NCBI GenBank assembly: GCA_942490945.1
Contig: CALNYZ010000044.1
Coordinates: 1 to 64,000, forward strand
From: CALNYZ01 sp942490945
GTDB lineage: Bacteria > Pseudomonadota > Gammaproteobacteria > UBA6429 > Thiohalophilaceae
Length of the DNA: 64,000 bases
Direction: 5' to 3'
Part shown: piece after piece, positions 54,196 to 62,693 of the stretch
Layout: each line of letters starts with the position of its first letter
Numbering within the stretch: position 1 is the stretch's first letter
Position numbers and translations under genes: made by a program
The notes under the pieces: model-generated
The model's input: only the letters and a program-made list of their open reading frames with translations
What the model was told of the DNA's origin: nothing
Databases searched by the model: none

Positions 54196-55710
54196 TCAGT
54201 CTGCCGGAACCGTACGACCTTTGGCCCACTGTTGCAGTTCAGAAATTTTCTCTGCCATAACAACAGACAACGGCTGGGTATTTTTTATTTCTTCCATAAC
54301 GTGCCGGCTATCCAGCGCGATATTATTAGTATTGGTTGCATACATGGCAGCAACGATGGCCTGTTCGATTTCCGCACCTGAAAATCCATCACTACTCCCG
54401 GCAAGTTTTTCAATATCAAACCTGGATATGTCATTACCACGTTTGCTCAAATGTATTTTGAAGATTTGCGAACGTGCAGCATTATCTGGTAAATCAACAA
54501 AAAATATTTCATCCATTCTACCTTTACGAATCAGCTCGGGTGGTAATGATGAAATATCATTTGCCGTGGCAACAATAAATACAGGTTTTTTGTTTTCTGC
54601 CATCCAGGTTAGTAGCGAAGCCAGCACCCGACGTGAAGTGCCACTGTCATAGTCTCCGGTTGCAATACCTTTTTCAATTTCATCCATCCATAAAATACAC
54701 GGCGCCATGACCTCCGCTGCTCGTAATGAATCACGAATGTTTTTTTCTGTTTCACCAAAAAATTTATTATACAAGGCACCAAAATCCAGGCGTAACAACG
54801 GAACGCCCCATGCACCGGCTACCGCTTTGGCAGCAAGGCTCTTGCCGCTACCCTGCACTCCCAATAACATGATACCTTTTGGCATATCCAGTTGAATATC
54901 CTGTTGCTGTAAAAACGCACTCTTGCGATTATTAACCCACATGATCAGGTTTTTAAAACCGCCAACTTCAGAGAATTGTGTGGTTTCATACTCAAAAGAC
55001 AATACACCGTTCTGTCCAAGCAGTTCATATTTTGCTTTCATTACTGCCGGCAGATCATTTTCGGTAATTGCCCCGTCGTGATAGATAGCATTACGAATAA
55101 TTCGTTTCGCATCACTGATTGTCAAACCTTGCAGATTACGAACCATTATTTTCATGGCTTTTTTATCGGCCTTTATTCTCTTGTCCTTGTTTTTAAGCGC
55201 CCATACTTTTGCTTCTTCAATAATAAGCTTTTCAATTAACTCTGCATCCGGTAGCGATAGTGAAAAACTGGCAGAGAGCTTGCCAAGTTCGGCGGGAATA
55301 TCAATCTCGTGACTCAAAAATACAATGGTATTTTTTGTAACCGGATAATCAAGTGCAATTTCTTTCAATAATCTCACAACTATCGGTTCATCCATATAGG
55401 GATGAAAATCCAGTAATACGATAACCGCATACTTCAGGCTGTTTTTTATCTGCTGCAGTGCGGCTTTCGGTTCCGTCGAGGGATATTCAACATGATTTGA
55501 CTGGAAAGAATCCTGTAGTGACAACACAGGTTTGACAGATTCGCCGAGTGATTTCAAACCCTGAGTAACGGACCATGCCCATATTGACCTGTCGGTTCGG
55601 GTAACAACTTTTTCAAGCAGATTTAATGCGCGTTTTTCTTCGTGCGTCTGAATCGTGGTAATTGGAAAATGTGACATTAACAACAATTCCAGATCACTCT
55701 CATCACTCAT
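54196..55710 (-). CDS. AAA+ ATPase, Ycf46-like
   Basis: From ATG 55710, with GGA seven bases upstream, the product is 504 residues (ATG 55722 is the alternative). The C-terminal half is a classical AAA+ domain. It has FSEVGGFKNLIMWV, Walker A LGVQGSGKSLAAKA, YNKFFGETEKNIRDSL, Walker B CILWMDEIEKG, sensor 1 FIVATANDI and arginine-finger region RKGRMDEIFFVDLP. The N-terminal 230 residues look like a degenerate P-loop-type domain, as in Ycf46 proteins. Ycf46 has been linked to carbon dioxide use in cyanobacteria; here it follows the GNAT-C39 gene on the same strand after 136 nt. Confidence 0.85.
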   Translation of the reverse strand: MSDESDLELLLMSHFPITTIQTHEEKRALNLLEKVVTRTDRSIWAWSVTQGLKSLGESVKPVLSLQDSFQSNHVEYPSTEPKAALQQIKNSLKYAVIVLLDFHPYMDEPIVVRLLKEIALDYPVTKNTIVFLSHEIDIPAELGKLSASFSLSLPDAELIEKLIIEEAKVWALKNKDKRIKADKKAMKIMVRNLQGLTISDAKRIIRNAIYHDGAITENDLPAVMKAKYELLGQNGVLSFEYETTQFSEVGGFKNLIMWVNNRKSAFLQQQDIQLDMPKGIMLLGVQGSGKSLAAKAVAGAWGVPLLRLDFGALYNKFFGETEKNIRDSLRAAEVMAPCILWMDEIEKGIATGDYDSGTSRRVLASLLTWMAENKKPVFIVATANDISSLPPELIRKGRMDEIFFVDLPDNAARSQIFKIHLSKRGNDISRFDIEKLAGSSDGFSGAEIEQAIVAAMYATNTNNIALDSRHVMEEIKNTQPLSVVMAEKISELQQWAKGRTVPAD

Positions 55711-55846
55711 CGTTTTTTCCATTAATTTTGTTTTATAATTATTGTCGTTAATAATAAGCGACGCACATCGATAAATCTATACTCTATTATTAAATGATAA
55801 CGCATTCTGACTACCGTATGCCAAAATAGAATATCCAGTCACTTCA

Positions 55847-56965
55847 TTAATCTGTCTGCTTTTCATGATTTGAAATCACCAGTAGTGCACGTAATTTTTT
55901 TTGGCCGAATCGCGCCATATCCCTGAAAATTTTCTTTCTAATCGGTATCTGAATAAAATCAGTCTGCGAATAATATGGATCATTATCCAGATCCGGATCA
56001 TTTATATAAACAAATTCCTCATCTGACGCTGCGACATAAACCCAATGTGGTGCCTTGTTACGATTCAGGTGCCAGGTACTAATCAATGCCAGAACCGGAT
56101 TTCCACTGTCCAGAATCGCATCCAGTTCTGAGGCAGAAAGGTTATGTGTGTGAACCGTTACATCGGTTTTTGCTATTTGTTCCAGGAAATCCTGATGCAC
56201 CAGTTGAATCACTGCTTTCTTTTTTTCATCCCGTACACTGTCCAGAAAAGGTGCGCCATCAAGGTTAATATGTAGCGTTGCATTTAGTCCACGATGCCAG
56301 GCACTTAATGCCAGACCGTGAGGAGAACAACCGCCATGTCCTGATGTCATGAAAATTGTTGTTGCTTCACGCCAGATTTGTAATTCCTCGTGTACCGTCA
56401 TCAGATAATCCGGTTGCAAGGTTTTTATGGCCATCATCAGTGCGGCTGGCCCACAGGTAAAATCGGTTGTCTGCTCATAAAACGGTTTTGGTTTGCTGGT
56501 ATCAGTTGCCAATGCATGCAGACGTTTTTCCATTCGAAATGCATCGCTACCGTCTTCATAATATTCATCGAGACGCTCTATTACATGATAGTCGTGTTTT
56601 TCATACAACTGTCGTGCGACCGTATTGGCGACATTCACTTCCAGCCGTATAAACACGCAATATTTTTCTGCCGCAGACACCTCTGCTGCTTTAATTAACC
56701 GGTGCGCATAACCTTTACCCTGTAATTCAGGTGCTACCGCAATTGAGTACATACGAGCCAGGTTTGTCCCGGAACGAAACAGTGTCAGCACATAACCAAC
56801 AAGATTATTATCTTCCTGCAGGACAATCAGATCATGTGAGCCGGGTTTTAAAAAATGCCTGAAGCTTCGCTTTGATAATCTATCTGTATCAAAACAACGC
56901 TTTTCGATGGCGAACAATACTTCCAGATCACCTGGCTCACCTTTACGTAACAGCACTTCATTCAT
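55847..56965 (-). CDS. GNAT acetyltransferase fused to C39-like cysteine peptidase
   Basis: A 372-residue two-domain protein. Residues 1-150 are a RimI-like GNAT domain with the acetyl-CoA loop QGKGYA (82-87) and RLEVNVANTVARQLYEKHDY. Residues 160-370 are a papain/C39-like peptidase: Gln165, Cys171 in DFTCGPAALMMAI, His307 in HWVYVAA and Asp323 in INDPD form an intact catalytic set. AGGA lies eight bases before the ATG, inside the previous gene, which it overlaps by four bases (ATGA). GNAT-C39 fusions are known companions of RLAN-type ATP-grasp ligases, as seen here. Confidence 0.88.
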   Translation of the reverse strand: MNEVLLRKGEPGDLEVLFAIEKRCFDTDRLSKRSFRHFLKPGSHDLIVLQEDNNLVGYVLTLFRSGTNLARMYSIAVAPELQGKGYAHRLIKAAEVSAAEKYCVFIRLEVNVANTVARQLYEKHDYHVIERLDEYYEDGSDAFRMEKRLHALATDTSKPKPFYEQTTDFTCGPAALMMAIKTLQPDYLMTVHEELQIWREATTIFMTSGHGGCSPHGLALSAWHRGLNATLHINLDGAPFLDSVRDEKKKAVIQLVHQDFLEQIAKTDVTVHTHNLSASELDAILDSGNPVLALISTWHLNRNKAPHWVYVAASDEEFVYINDPDLDNDPYYSQTDFIQIPIRKKIFRDMARFGQKKLRALLVISNHEKQTD

Positions 56966-58068
56966 TTCTGCATTCCTGTAAGCGCCATGTTAATGACCTG
57001 TCTTGCCCTGAATATTATTTGTTGCTGCCAGCTGATTTCACAAGGATAGAAAAACGACTTAAGTGCTGAAACAGATTGATGGTTCAAATCACGATGTTGT
57101 ACAGATTTTAATTGATTCTGATATAACTGTTCCTGCAGCAATGCTGTGACAAGTTGTTGTGCACTGTACGTACCAAACTCAAGCGTCACAAAACAGCCCC
57201 TGGCTTTGATTACCTCGTGCCAGTGATAGTCCAACAGTCCCAGTTTAGGCGTTGAAACCGAGCTTCCTTCAAATGCTGATTGTGCATTCTGTCCATATAT
57301 TCGCTCCGCCCACTCAAAACCTGCGCTGCCAGGCTGGTGATCATTAATCACTTCACCATATCCATAGGGTCCCAGTCCGGTATGTAAATCGATTACCGTG
57401 ATGGTTTCTGCCTCGATAATAAATTTCATGGCGGTTATTTCTTCAAGTACCTGCCGTGACCAGCTGGGTTCCGTTCCGCCATAAAACATGCCGCAATTAT
57501 CGACATACTGTCCACGGGTTAACTGCTCCAGAAATTCGGCAAACGTCATTTCTGACCACAACTCACTGACACCCTGCCTTTCACTCCACTTCTGATTAGT
57601 AAGTCTGGAACGTAACGTCTCGTATAGATTGTTTACCGGCGGTGTTTTGTTAAAGTCTATAAAATTTCGATTCAAGTCAATGCCCTGATGATCGGCACGA
57701 CGCAGCCACGCAAAGCCCCATGGATTAAAGGCGTGAATCAGCAATACACCCAAATGCGGATTTGCATCAAGTACCGCACCGAGGTGTTGCAAACAATCAA
57801 CTTGCACCGCCGAGCCCGCAAATCCCTCAACACCATGGGTGCCCGATATCAACACCAGCAGGTTTTTTGGTTTGGTGCTGTTACCTAACAGGACCACGTC
57901 ACAAGCAATTGCGTCGCCCTCGGGACCTGTTTGAAGATGCGAAAATTCCTTATTAAAAATTACCAGGTGATGCGGAATATTCTTCACCGCATGCTGAAAT
58001 GCCAGACGACAGGATACATAACTGTCGTTAAAACAGTCGGTGTCAAAGCTGGCATAAAGATTTAGCAT
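56962..58068 (-). CDS. DUF2817 family M14-like metallopeptidase
   Basis: A 368-residue zinc carboxypeptidase-like protein. The metal and catalytic residues are visible: His78 and Glu81 in GTHGVEGFAG, Arg134 in DLNRNF (substrate carboxylate binding), His229 in VIDLHTGLG and Glu297 in VTLEFGTY. There is no signal peptide, so it is cytoplasmic. The family removes C-terminal or amide-linked groups; the true substrate is unknown. It overlaps the GNAT-C39 gene and is divergent from the RimK-like ligase, suggesting one pathway that makes and trims a peptide or amide. Confidence 0.85.
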   Translation of the reverse strand: MLNLYASFDTDCFNDSYVSCRLAFQHAVKNIPHHLVIFNKEFSHLQTGPEGDAIACDVVLLGNSTKPKNLLVLISGTHGVEGFAGSAVQVDCLQHLGAVLDANPHLGVLLIHAFNPWGFAWLRRADHQGIDLNRNFIDFNKTPPVNNLYETLRSRLTNQKWSERQGVSELWSEMTFAEFLEQLTRGQYVDNCGMFYGGTEPSWSRQVLEEITAMKFIIEAETITVIDLHTGLGPYGYGEVINDHQPGSAGFEWAERIYGQNAQSAFEGSSVSTPKLGLLDYHWHEVIKARGCFVTLEFGTYSAQQLVTALLQEQLYQNQLKSVQHRDLNHQSVSALKSFFYPCEISWQQQIIFRARQVINMALTGMQK

Positions 58069-58203
58069 GGAAAAATAATCCGAACAGAAAGTTGCATGAT
58101 AGCCTGTATAATTCTTTTGTAACAGGCACTATAGCATATTGCGTTCGACTCGCCGGTAATGTACAAAGTGTTATCAAGCCCTTACCCGCCAGGAACACTA
58201 TAC

Positions 58204-59670
58204 ATGAGTAACTACTTTGTAGTGGTTGAAAGTCTGAAAGACTGGCAACCCTACTATCCAAGTCAGGATGTCATTGCCTTTGACAATTATGTGGAAAACA
58301 TCCATGAAGCAGAAAAAAAACGTGTTCGTATCATTAACTTATGTCGTGACTACCGTTACCTGACCACAGGCTATTACTGTTCACTGCTTGCCGAGGCGCG
58401 TGGTCACCACGTTTTTCCGTCTGTAGCGACCATAACCGATCTTGGACGTAAATCCTTGTCCGCACTGGCAATGGATGAAGCACATAAATTCACCGATGAC
58501 ATACCTCCCGGCAATAATGGCGAGACAGTAATATTTCGTTGCTGGTTTGGCCATGCACTGGATGAACAGTTCTCGAAATTGTCACAAGTGTTATTTGAAA
58601 AATTTCCCTGCCCGCTTCTGGAAGTGACTCTGATTTTCAAACAACACTGGCAGGTAAAACAGGTGAAACCTGTTTCATTGCGTGCATTGACGGACGAAGC
58701 AGAACAGGAAGCGTTTGCCGACACCTTCGAGAACTTCAGCAACAAATTATGGCGCAAGCCAAAAACACAAAAAAGCTATCGTTATGATCTGGCCATACTG
58801 GTTAACCCGGACGAGGCCATGCCACCAAGCGATAATCGTGCCCTGAAACTTTTTGAAAAAGCAGCGAACCAGCTTGGCATCGCCACCGAACTGATTACGC
58901 GCAAGGATTACATGCGTCTGCCAGAATACGACGGCCTGTTTATACGCGAAACCACTGCGGTGAATGATCACACCTATAAATTTGCCAAGAAGGCAGAAGC
59001 CGAGGACATGGTTGTACTGGATGACCCGACATCAATTTTGCGCTGCACCAATAAAATCTATCTGGCGGATTTGTTAAACACACATAAAATTCCTACACCC
59101 AAAACCATTATTCTCAGACAACCCACCCAGGATCGGTTACGAAAACTGGAACTTGAAATAAACTACCCGATGGTACTTAAAATTCCCGATGGTTCGTTTT
59201 CTCGCGGCGTGGTCAAGGTCGAAAATTTTGCAGAGCTCGAAACCCAGGCAAAAAGCCTGTTACAGGAATCCACCCTGTTGCTGGTGCAGGAATATTTATA
59301 TACCGAATATGACTGGCGTGTGGGTGTACTCAATAACAAACCCTTGTTCGCCTGCCGATACTATATGGTACGAAATCACTGGCAAATTTATAAACACAAT
59401 ACCAGCAAGGTGCAGTCCGGCGGTTTCGACACCCTGCCCACGTTCGAAACACCCAAGCCAGTGCTGGATATCGCCATGAAAGCAACACGCCTGATTGGTA
59501 ACGGCTTTTATGGCGTCGATATCAAACAATCCGGTGATCGGGTGGTTGTCATCGAAGTGAACGACAATCCCAGCATTGATTCCGGCGTAGAAGACAAATA
59601 CCTCGGGCCACAATTATATACAGAAATAATGAGTGAATTTTTACGCCGAATGGAAGCAAGAGGACGGTAA
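58204..59670 (+). CDS. RimK-like ATP-grasp ligase with RLAN-type N-terminal domain
   Basis: From ATG 58204, with AGGAA eight bases upstream, the product is 488 residues. Residues 1-180 match the RLAN arrangement (YFVVVESLKDWQPYYPSQD, RIINLCRDYRYLTTGYYCSLLAEARGH with residues between). Residues about 185-485 form a RimK-type ATP-grasp domain: IRETTAVNDHTYKFA, PMVLKIPDGSFSRGVVKV, VQEYLYTEYDWRVGVL and VVVIEVNDNPSIDSG with the metal-binding E-x-N. Such ligases join an amino acid to a carboxylate using ATP. It is divergent from, and functionally paired with, the M14-like and GNAT-C39 genes. Confidence 0.9.
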   Translation: MSNYFVVVESLKDWQPYYPSQDVIAFDNYVENIHEAEKKRVRIINLCRDYRYLTTGYYCSLLAEARGHHVFPSVATITDLGRKSLSALAMDEAHKFTDDIPPGNNGETVIFRCWFGHALDEQFSKLSQVLFEKFPCPLLEVTLIFKQHWQVKQVKPVSLRALTDEAEQEAFADTFENFSNKLWRKPKTQKSYRYDLAILVNPDEAMPPSDNRALKLFEKAANQLGIATELITRKDYMRLPEYDGLFIRETTAVNDHTYKFAKKAEAEDMVVLDDPTSILRCTNKIYLADLLNTHKIPTPKTIILRQPTQDRLRKLELEINYPMVLKIPDGSFSRGVVKVENFAELETQAKSLLQESTLLLVQEYLYTEYDWRVGVLNNKPLFACRYYMVRNHWQIYKHNTSKVQSGGFDTLPTFETPKPVLDIAMKATRLIGNGFYGVDIKQSGDRVVVIEVNDNPSIDSGVEDKYLGPQLYTEIMSEFLRRMEARGR

Positions 59671-59682
59671 TTGTATTCTTGA

Positions 59683-60717
59683 TTACTGAATCTGCAATGC
59701 CTTGCGCAAGGATCCAAAACGTTTTCGATATTGTGCGGGTGTCAGGTTGACCTTACGCCGGAACAAACGACTGAAAAAACCCGCATCTTCATAACCAACT
59801 TCGTTGGCAATCGCTTCGATCGATTCACTGGACACTTCCAGCATCTGTTTTGCTTCTTCAAGTCGCAGCGTATGAACATATTCCAGTGGTGACAATCCGG
59901 TTGCTTGCTGAAATCGCCGTTTGAAGGATCGTTCTGCAAGACCACTCATTCGTGTCATGGCCGCAACCGGCGCGGTATCAGCATAATGTTCGGCAATCCA
60001 CACCTGACAACGCGCAATCACGGCATCTTCAACCTGGCGAGTCCGTGCCAATCGTGCAAACGGTTGCTGGCCAATGTTATGCCAGTCGATTAAATTGATT
60101 CGTGCGACATGCATGGCGGTATCAATAGTGGTGGAACGTGCAATCAGGTACAGCCCCAGATCCAGCCAGGATGTACCACCTCCCGCCATGACCAGACGAT
60201 GACCTTCGCCGGAAATCACCAGTGCGCTTTGTTCACGAACTTTTATTTTCGGATACTGTTGTTTCAGTATGTCGCTGTACGCCCAGTGCGTTGTTGCTTC
60301 GTGTCCATCCAGCAGGCCTGCTTCGGCCATGAGCATGGCGCCGGAACAGGCCGTCGCGATAGTACAGCCCTGTGCATAACTGTTTCTTAGCCAATCCATT
60401 TCGGCAGAAAATTTTCCACGTAGGGGTTCCCCCGGTGGAATAGACAATTCCGGCACGCAAATAATGTCGGGCAGTGGCAAATCGAAGATGGTCGCCTGTG
60501 GTTGGAGGCTGACACCATTTGCAGTATTGAACGCCTGCGCCTGACTTGCGACCACAACAGGTTGAATCAATCCGGGACCGGCTTCGCCTTCGGTTAAAAA
60601 CCCCCAGTCGCGTCCAGCACACATGAATAAATCATACAGTCCATAAACCATGGAGGGGACGGTCTGCGGAAAGGCAAGAATGGCAATGGATACGGTTTTG
60701 TTATTTTGCATTGGCAT
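59683..60717 (-). CDS. GlxA family transcriptional regulator (DJ-1/PfpI domain plus AraC HTH)
   Basis: A 344-residue regulator. The N-terminal DJ-1/PfpI-like amidotransferase domain has VSIAILAFPQTVPSMVYGLYD and a nucleophile-elbow Cys124 in ATACSGAMLMAEAGLL, so the sensor Cys is kept. The C-terminal 100 residues are a two-helix-turn-helix AraC domain (ERSFKRRFQQATGLSPLEYVHTLRLEEAKQML with residues between, and DAGFFSRLFRRKVNLTPAQYRKRF). GlxA-type regulators often control choline, carnitine or arginine use. It diverges, 99 nt apart, from the sterol desaturase-like gene, its most likely target. Confidence 0.9.
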   Translation of the reverse strand: MPMQNNKTVSIAILAFPQTVPSMVYGLYDLFMCAGRDWGFLTEGEAGPGLIQPVVVASQAQAFNTANGVSLQPQATIFDLPLPDIICVPELSIPPGEPLRGKFSAEMDWLRNSYAQGCTIATACSGAMLMAEAGLLDGHEATTHWAYSDILKQQYPKIKVREQSALVISGEGHRLVMAGGGTSWLDLGLYLIARSTTIDTAMHVARINLIDWHNIGQQPFARLARTRQVEDAVIARCQVWIAEHYADTAPVAAMTRMSGLAERSFKRRFQQATGLSPLEYVHTLRLEEAKQMLEVSSESIEAIANEVGYEDAGFFSRLFRRKVNLTPAQYRKRFGSLRKALQIQ

Positions 60718-60816
60718 GGCCGAATCGTCCGGTTTTTAGCCGATATGGCTTTAGTGTTAACGGCGTGTTGGGCGTACTGTTCTGCTCAGAAACATCTTAA
60801 TTCAAGGAGAAAGACA

Positions 60817-61620
60817 ATGCCAACACCAATAGAACTTATCATGGACCCGATATCACTGATCGTACTTGCCATTTATGCCGGTTTGATCGCGTGGGAAATG
60901 CTGTTTCCAGCCCGTGTACTACCACGCGTCAAAGGCTGGCAATTTCGCGGCCTGAGCGCGTTTGTAATATTTTTCTTTTTATCATCCTACTTGCCTCTGT
61001 TATGGAGTGCGCCACTGGCCGCAATCCAGTTGTTTGACCTGACGGCGCTCAGCACCTGGGGCGGTATCGCCATTGGTTTGCTGCTGTATGAGTTGGGCGT
61101 GTATGTCTGGCACCGCAGTATGCATGCGTCAACTATTCTGTGGCGCGGTTTGCACCAGATGCATCACAGTGCCGAACGCCTGGATAGCTACAGTGCGTTC
61201 TGGTTCAGTCCGCTGGACATGGTTGGATGGATCGTTTTGCAAAGCATCTGTTTAACCGTGGTGGGTCTGAACCCGGCAGCCATTACCGGTATCATTCTGA
61301 TCACGACCTTTATGTCGATTTTCCAGCACAGTAATTTTCGTACTCCGCGCTGGTTGGGGTATGTCATTCAACGTCCGGAGAGTCACTCGCATCATCATGA
61401 ACGAGGTGTGCATGCGCGTAATTATTCCGACCTGCCCATATTCGATTTGCTGTTCGGCACATTCTATAACCCGCGTGAGTTTGCGCCTGCGACGGGTTTT
61501 TATGATGGTGCATCTGCCCAAATAGTGAAAATGTTGAGCTTCACTGATCTGACATCTATGGCGAAAACGGAAGCTGAGTCGGTTCATACACGTGAAAACA
61601 ATCTGGCCAAGGCGCAATAA
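60817..61620 (+). CDS. Sterol desaturase/fatty acid hydroxylase family membrane protein
   Basis: From ATG 60817, with AAGGAG seven bases upstream, the product is 267 residues. It has four membrane segments and the di-iron His clusters of the family: WHRSMHAS, LHQMHHSAE and ESHSHHHERG, all intact. Members use oxygen to hydroxylate or desaturate lipids at the membrane. The lipid acted on is unknown. It is followed by the homocysteine methyltransferase gene 29 nt later on the same strand, so the two are an operon under the divergent GlxA regulator. A longer frame from 60706 was rejected. Confidence 0.88.
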   Translation: MPTPIELIMDPISLIVLAIYAGLIAWEMLFPARVLPRVKGWQFRGLSAFVIFFFLSSYLPLLWSAPLAAIQLFDLTALSTWGGIAIGLLLYELGVYVWHRSMHASTILWRGLHQMHHSAERLDSYSAFWFSPLDMVGWIVLQSICLTVVGLNPAAITGIILITTFMSIFQHSNFRTPRWLGYVIQRPESHSHHHERGVHARNYSDLPIFDLLFGTFYNPREFAPATGFYDGASAQIVKMLSFTDLTSMAKTEAESVHTRENNLAKAQ

Positions 61621-61649
61621 GCATTAACAAAATAATTTTAAAGGAGACT

Positions 61650-62627
61650 ATGATGAGCAAGTACAGAAATAAATTACCCCTACGGGAGAAGGAAATGTTT
61701 CTTTCCGATGGCGGTATGGAAACTACACTGGTATTTCACGAAGGAATCGATTTACCTTACTTCGCGGCATTTGATTTATTAAAAGATGATCACGGTACCG
61801 AGGTATTACGTCGTTATTATAATCACTATGCGCGCATGGCGGTTGAGCGTGGTATGTCTTTCGTATTGGAAGCGCCCACCTGGCGGGCCAATGCGGACTG
61901 GGGCGAAAGACTCGGCTACGATAGCGACACGCTTGCGGATGCCAATCGCAAGGGGGTGGGTTTGATGCTGGAGATTCGAGACCAGTTTGAATCGGCCACC
62001 AGCAAGTTCATTGTTAGTGGCAATATAGGACCACGCGGTGACGGCTATAGTGTTACGGAACGCATGTCCGTTACGCAAGCCGAACACTACCATTTGCCGC
62101 AAATTCGCACCTTTGCCCGAAGCGATGCCGACATGGTCTCCGCTTTTACATTGAACTATGTCGAGGAAGCCATCGGTATTGTGCTGGCGGCACGTTCGCA
62201 GAATATTCCCGTCGTCATTTCCTTTACCCTTGAGACCGATGGTCGACTGCCTTCGGGTGACTCATTGGCTGATGCGATTCAACGAACAGATGAGGCCAGC
62301 GATGGTTATCCGGTTTACTACATGATTAACTGTGCACATCCCACACACTTTGCCCATATCTTGCAGCAAACCGAGCCATGGCAATTGCGTATCGGTGGAT
62401 TGCGTGCCAATGCCTCTACACGAAGTCATGCCGAACTCGATGAATGCACCGAGCTTGACGATGGTGATCCGTTGGATTTGGGTCAACAGTATCGCGAAAT
62501 GACACAATGTTTCCCCAATCTGGTTGTAGTAGGCGGATGTTGTGGAACCGATCATCGTCATGTTGAGGCGATCTGTTCAGCAGTGTCGACGAATGTGGAA
62601 CTTGTTACTCATCGTATTGCAAAATAA
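61650..62627 (+). CDS. Homocysteine S-methyltransferase family protein
   Basis: A 325-residue cytoplasmic enzyme. LSDGGMETTLVF starts the TIM barrel; zinc ligands are in MINCAHP (first Cys) and VVGGCCGTDHRHV (Cys pair), as in MmuM and other homocysteine S-methyltransferases. GNIGPRGDGY is the substrate loop. It moves a methyl group to homocysteine from a donor such as S-methylmethionine. AAGGAG lies five to seven bases before the ATG. It is cotranscribed with the sterol desaturase-like gene, an unusual partner, and converges on mddA across a strong terminator. Confidence 0.9.
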   Translation: MMSKYRNKLPLREKEMFLSDGGMETTLVFHEGIDLPYFAAFDLLKDDHGTEVLRRYYNHYARMAVERGMSFVLEAPTWRANADWGERLGYDSDTLADANRKGVGLMLEIRDQFESATSKFIVSGNIGPRGDGYSVTERMSVTQAEHYHLPQIRTFARSDADMVSAFTLNYVEEAIGIVLAARSQNIPVVISFTLETDGRLPSGDSLADAIQRTDEASDGYPVYYMINCAHPTHFAHILQQTEPWQLRIGGLRANASTRSHAELDECTELDDGDPLDLGQQYREMTQCFPNLVVVGGCCGTDHRHVEAICSAVSTNVELVTHRIAK

Positions 62628-62665
62628 ATATGACATCGATGTAATGTGATCCGGAACAAGAAACG

Positions 62666-62693
62666 TGGGCCGGCATAAACCGGCCCATTTTTT
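62666..62693. terminator. Intrinsic terminator between homocysteine methyltransferase and mddA
   Basis: TGGGCCGG-cataaa-CCGGCCCA is an 8-bp GC-rich stem followed on the plus strand by TTTTTT, and preceded by AAA for the minus strand. It lies 39 nt after the plus-strand stop, and its T-run overlaps the mddA stop codon. It is the clearest terminator in the window and stops plus-strand transcription. Confidence 0.85.

Noticed and set aside
60233..60622. 129-codon minus-strand frame
   Set aside because: Overlaps the well-supported GlxA-type gene in another frame and is Arg/Cys-rich.
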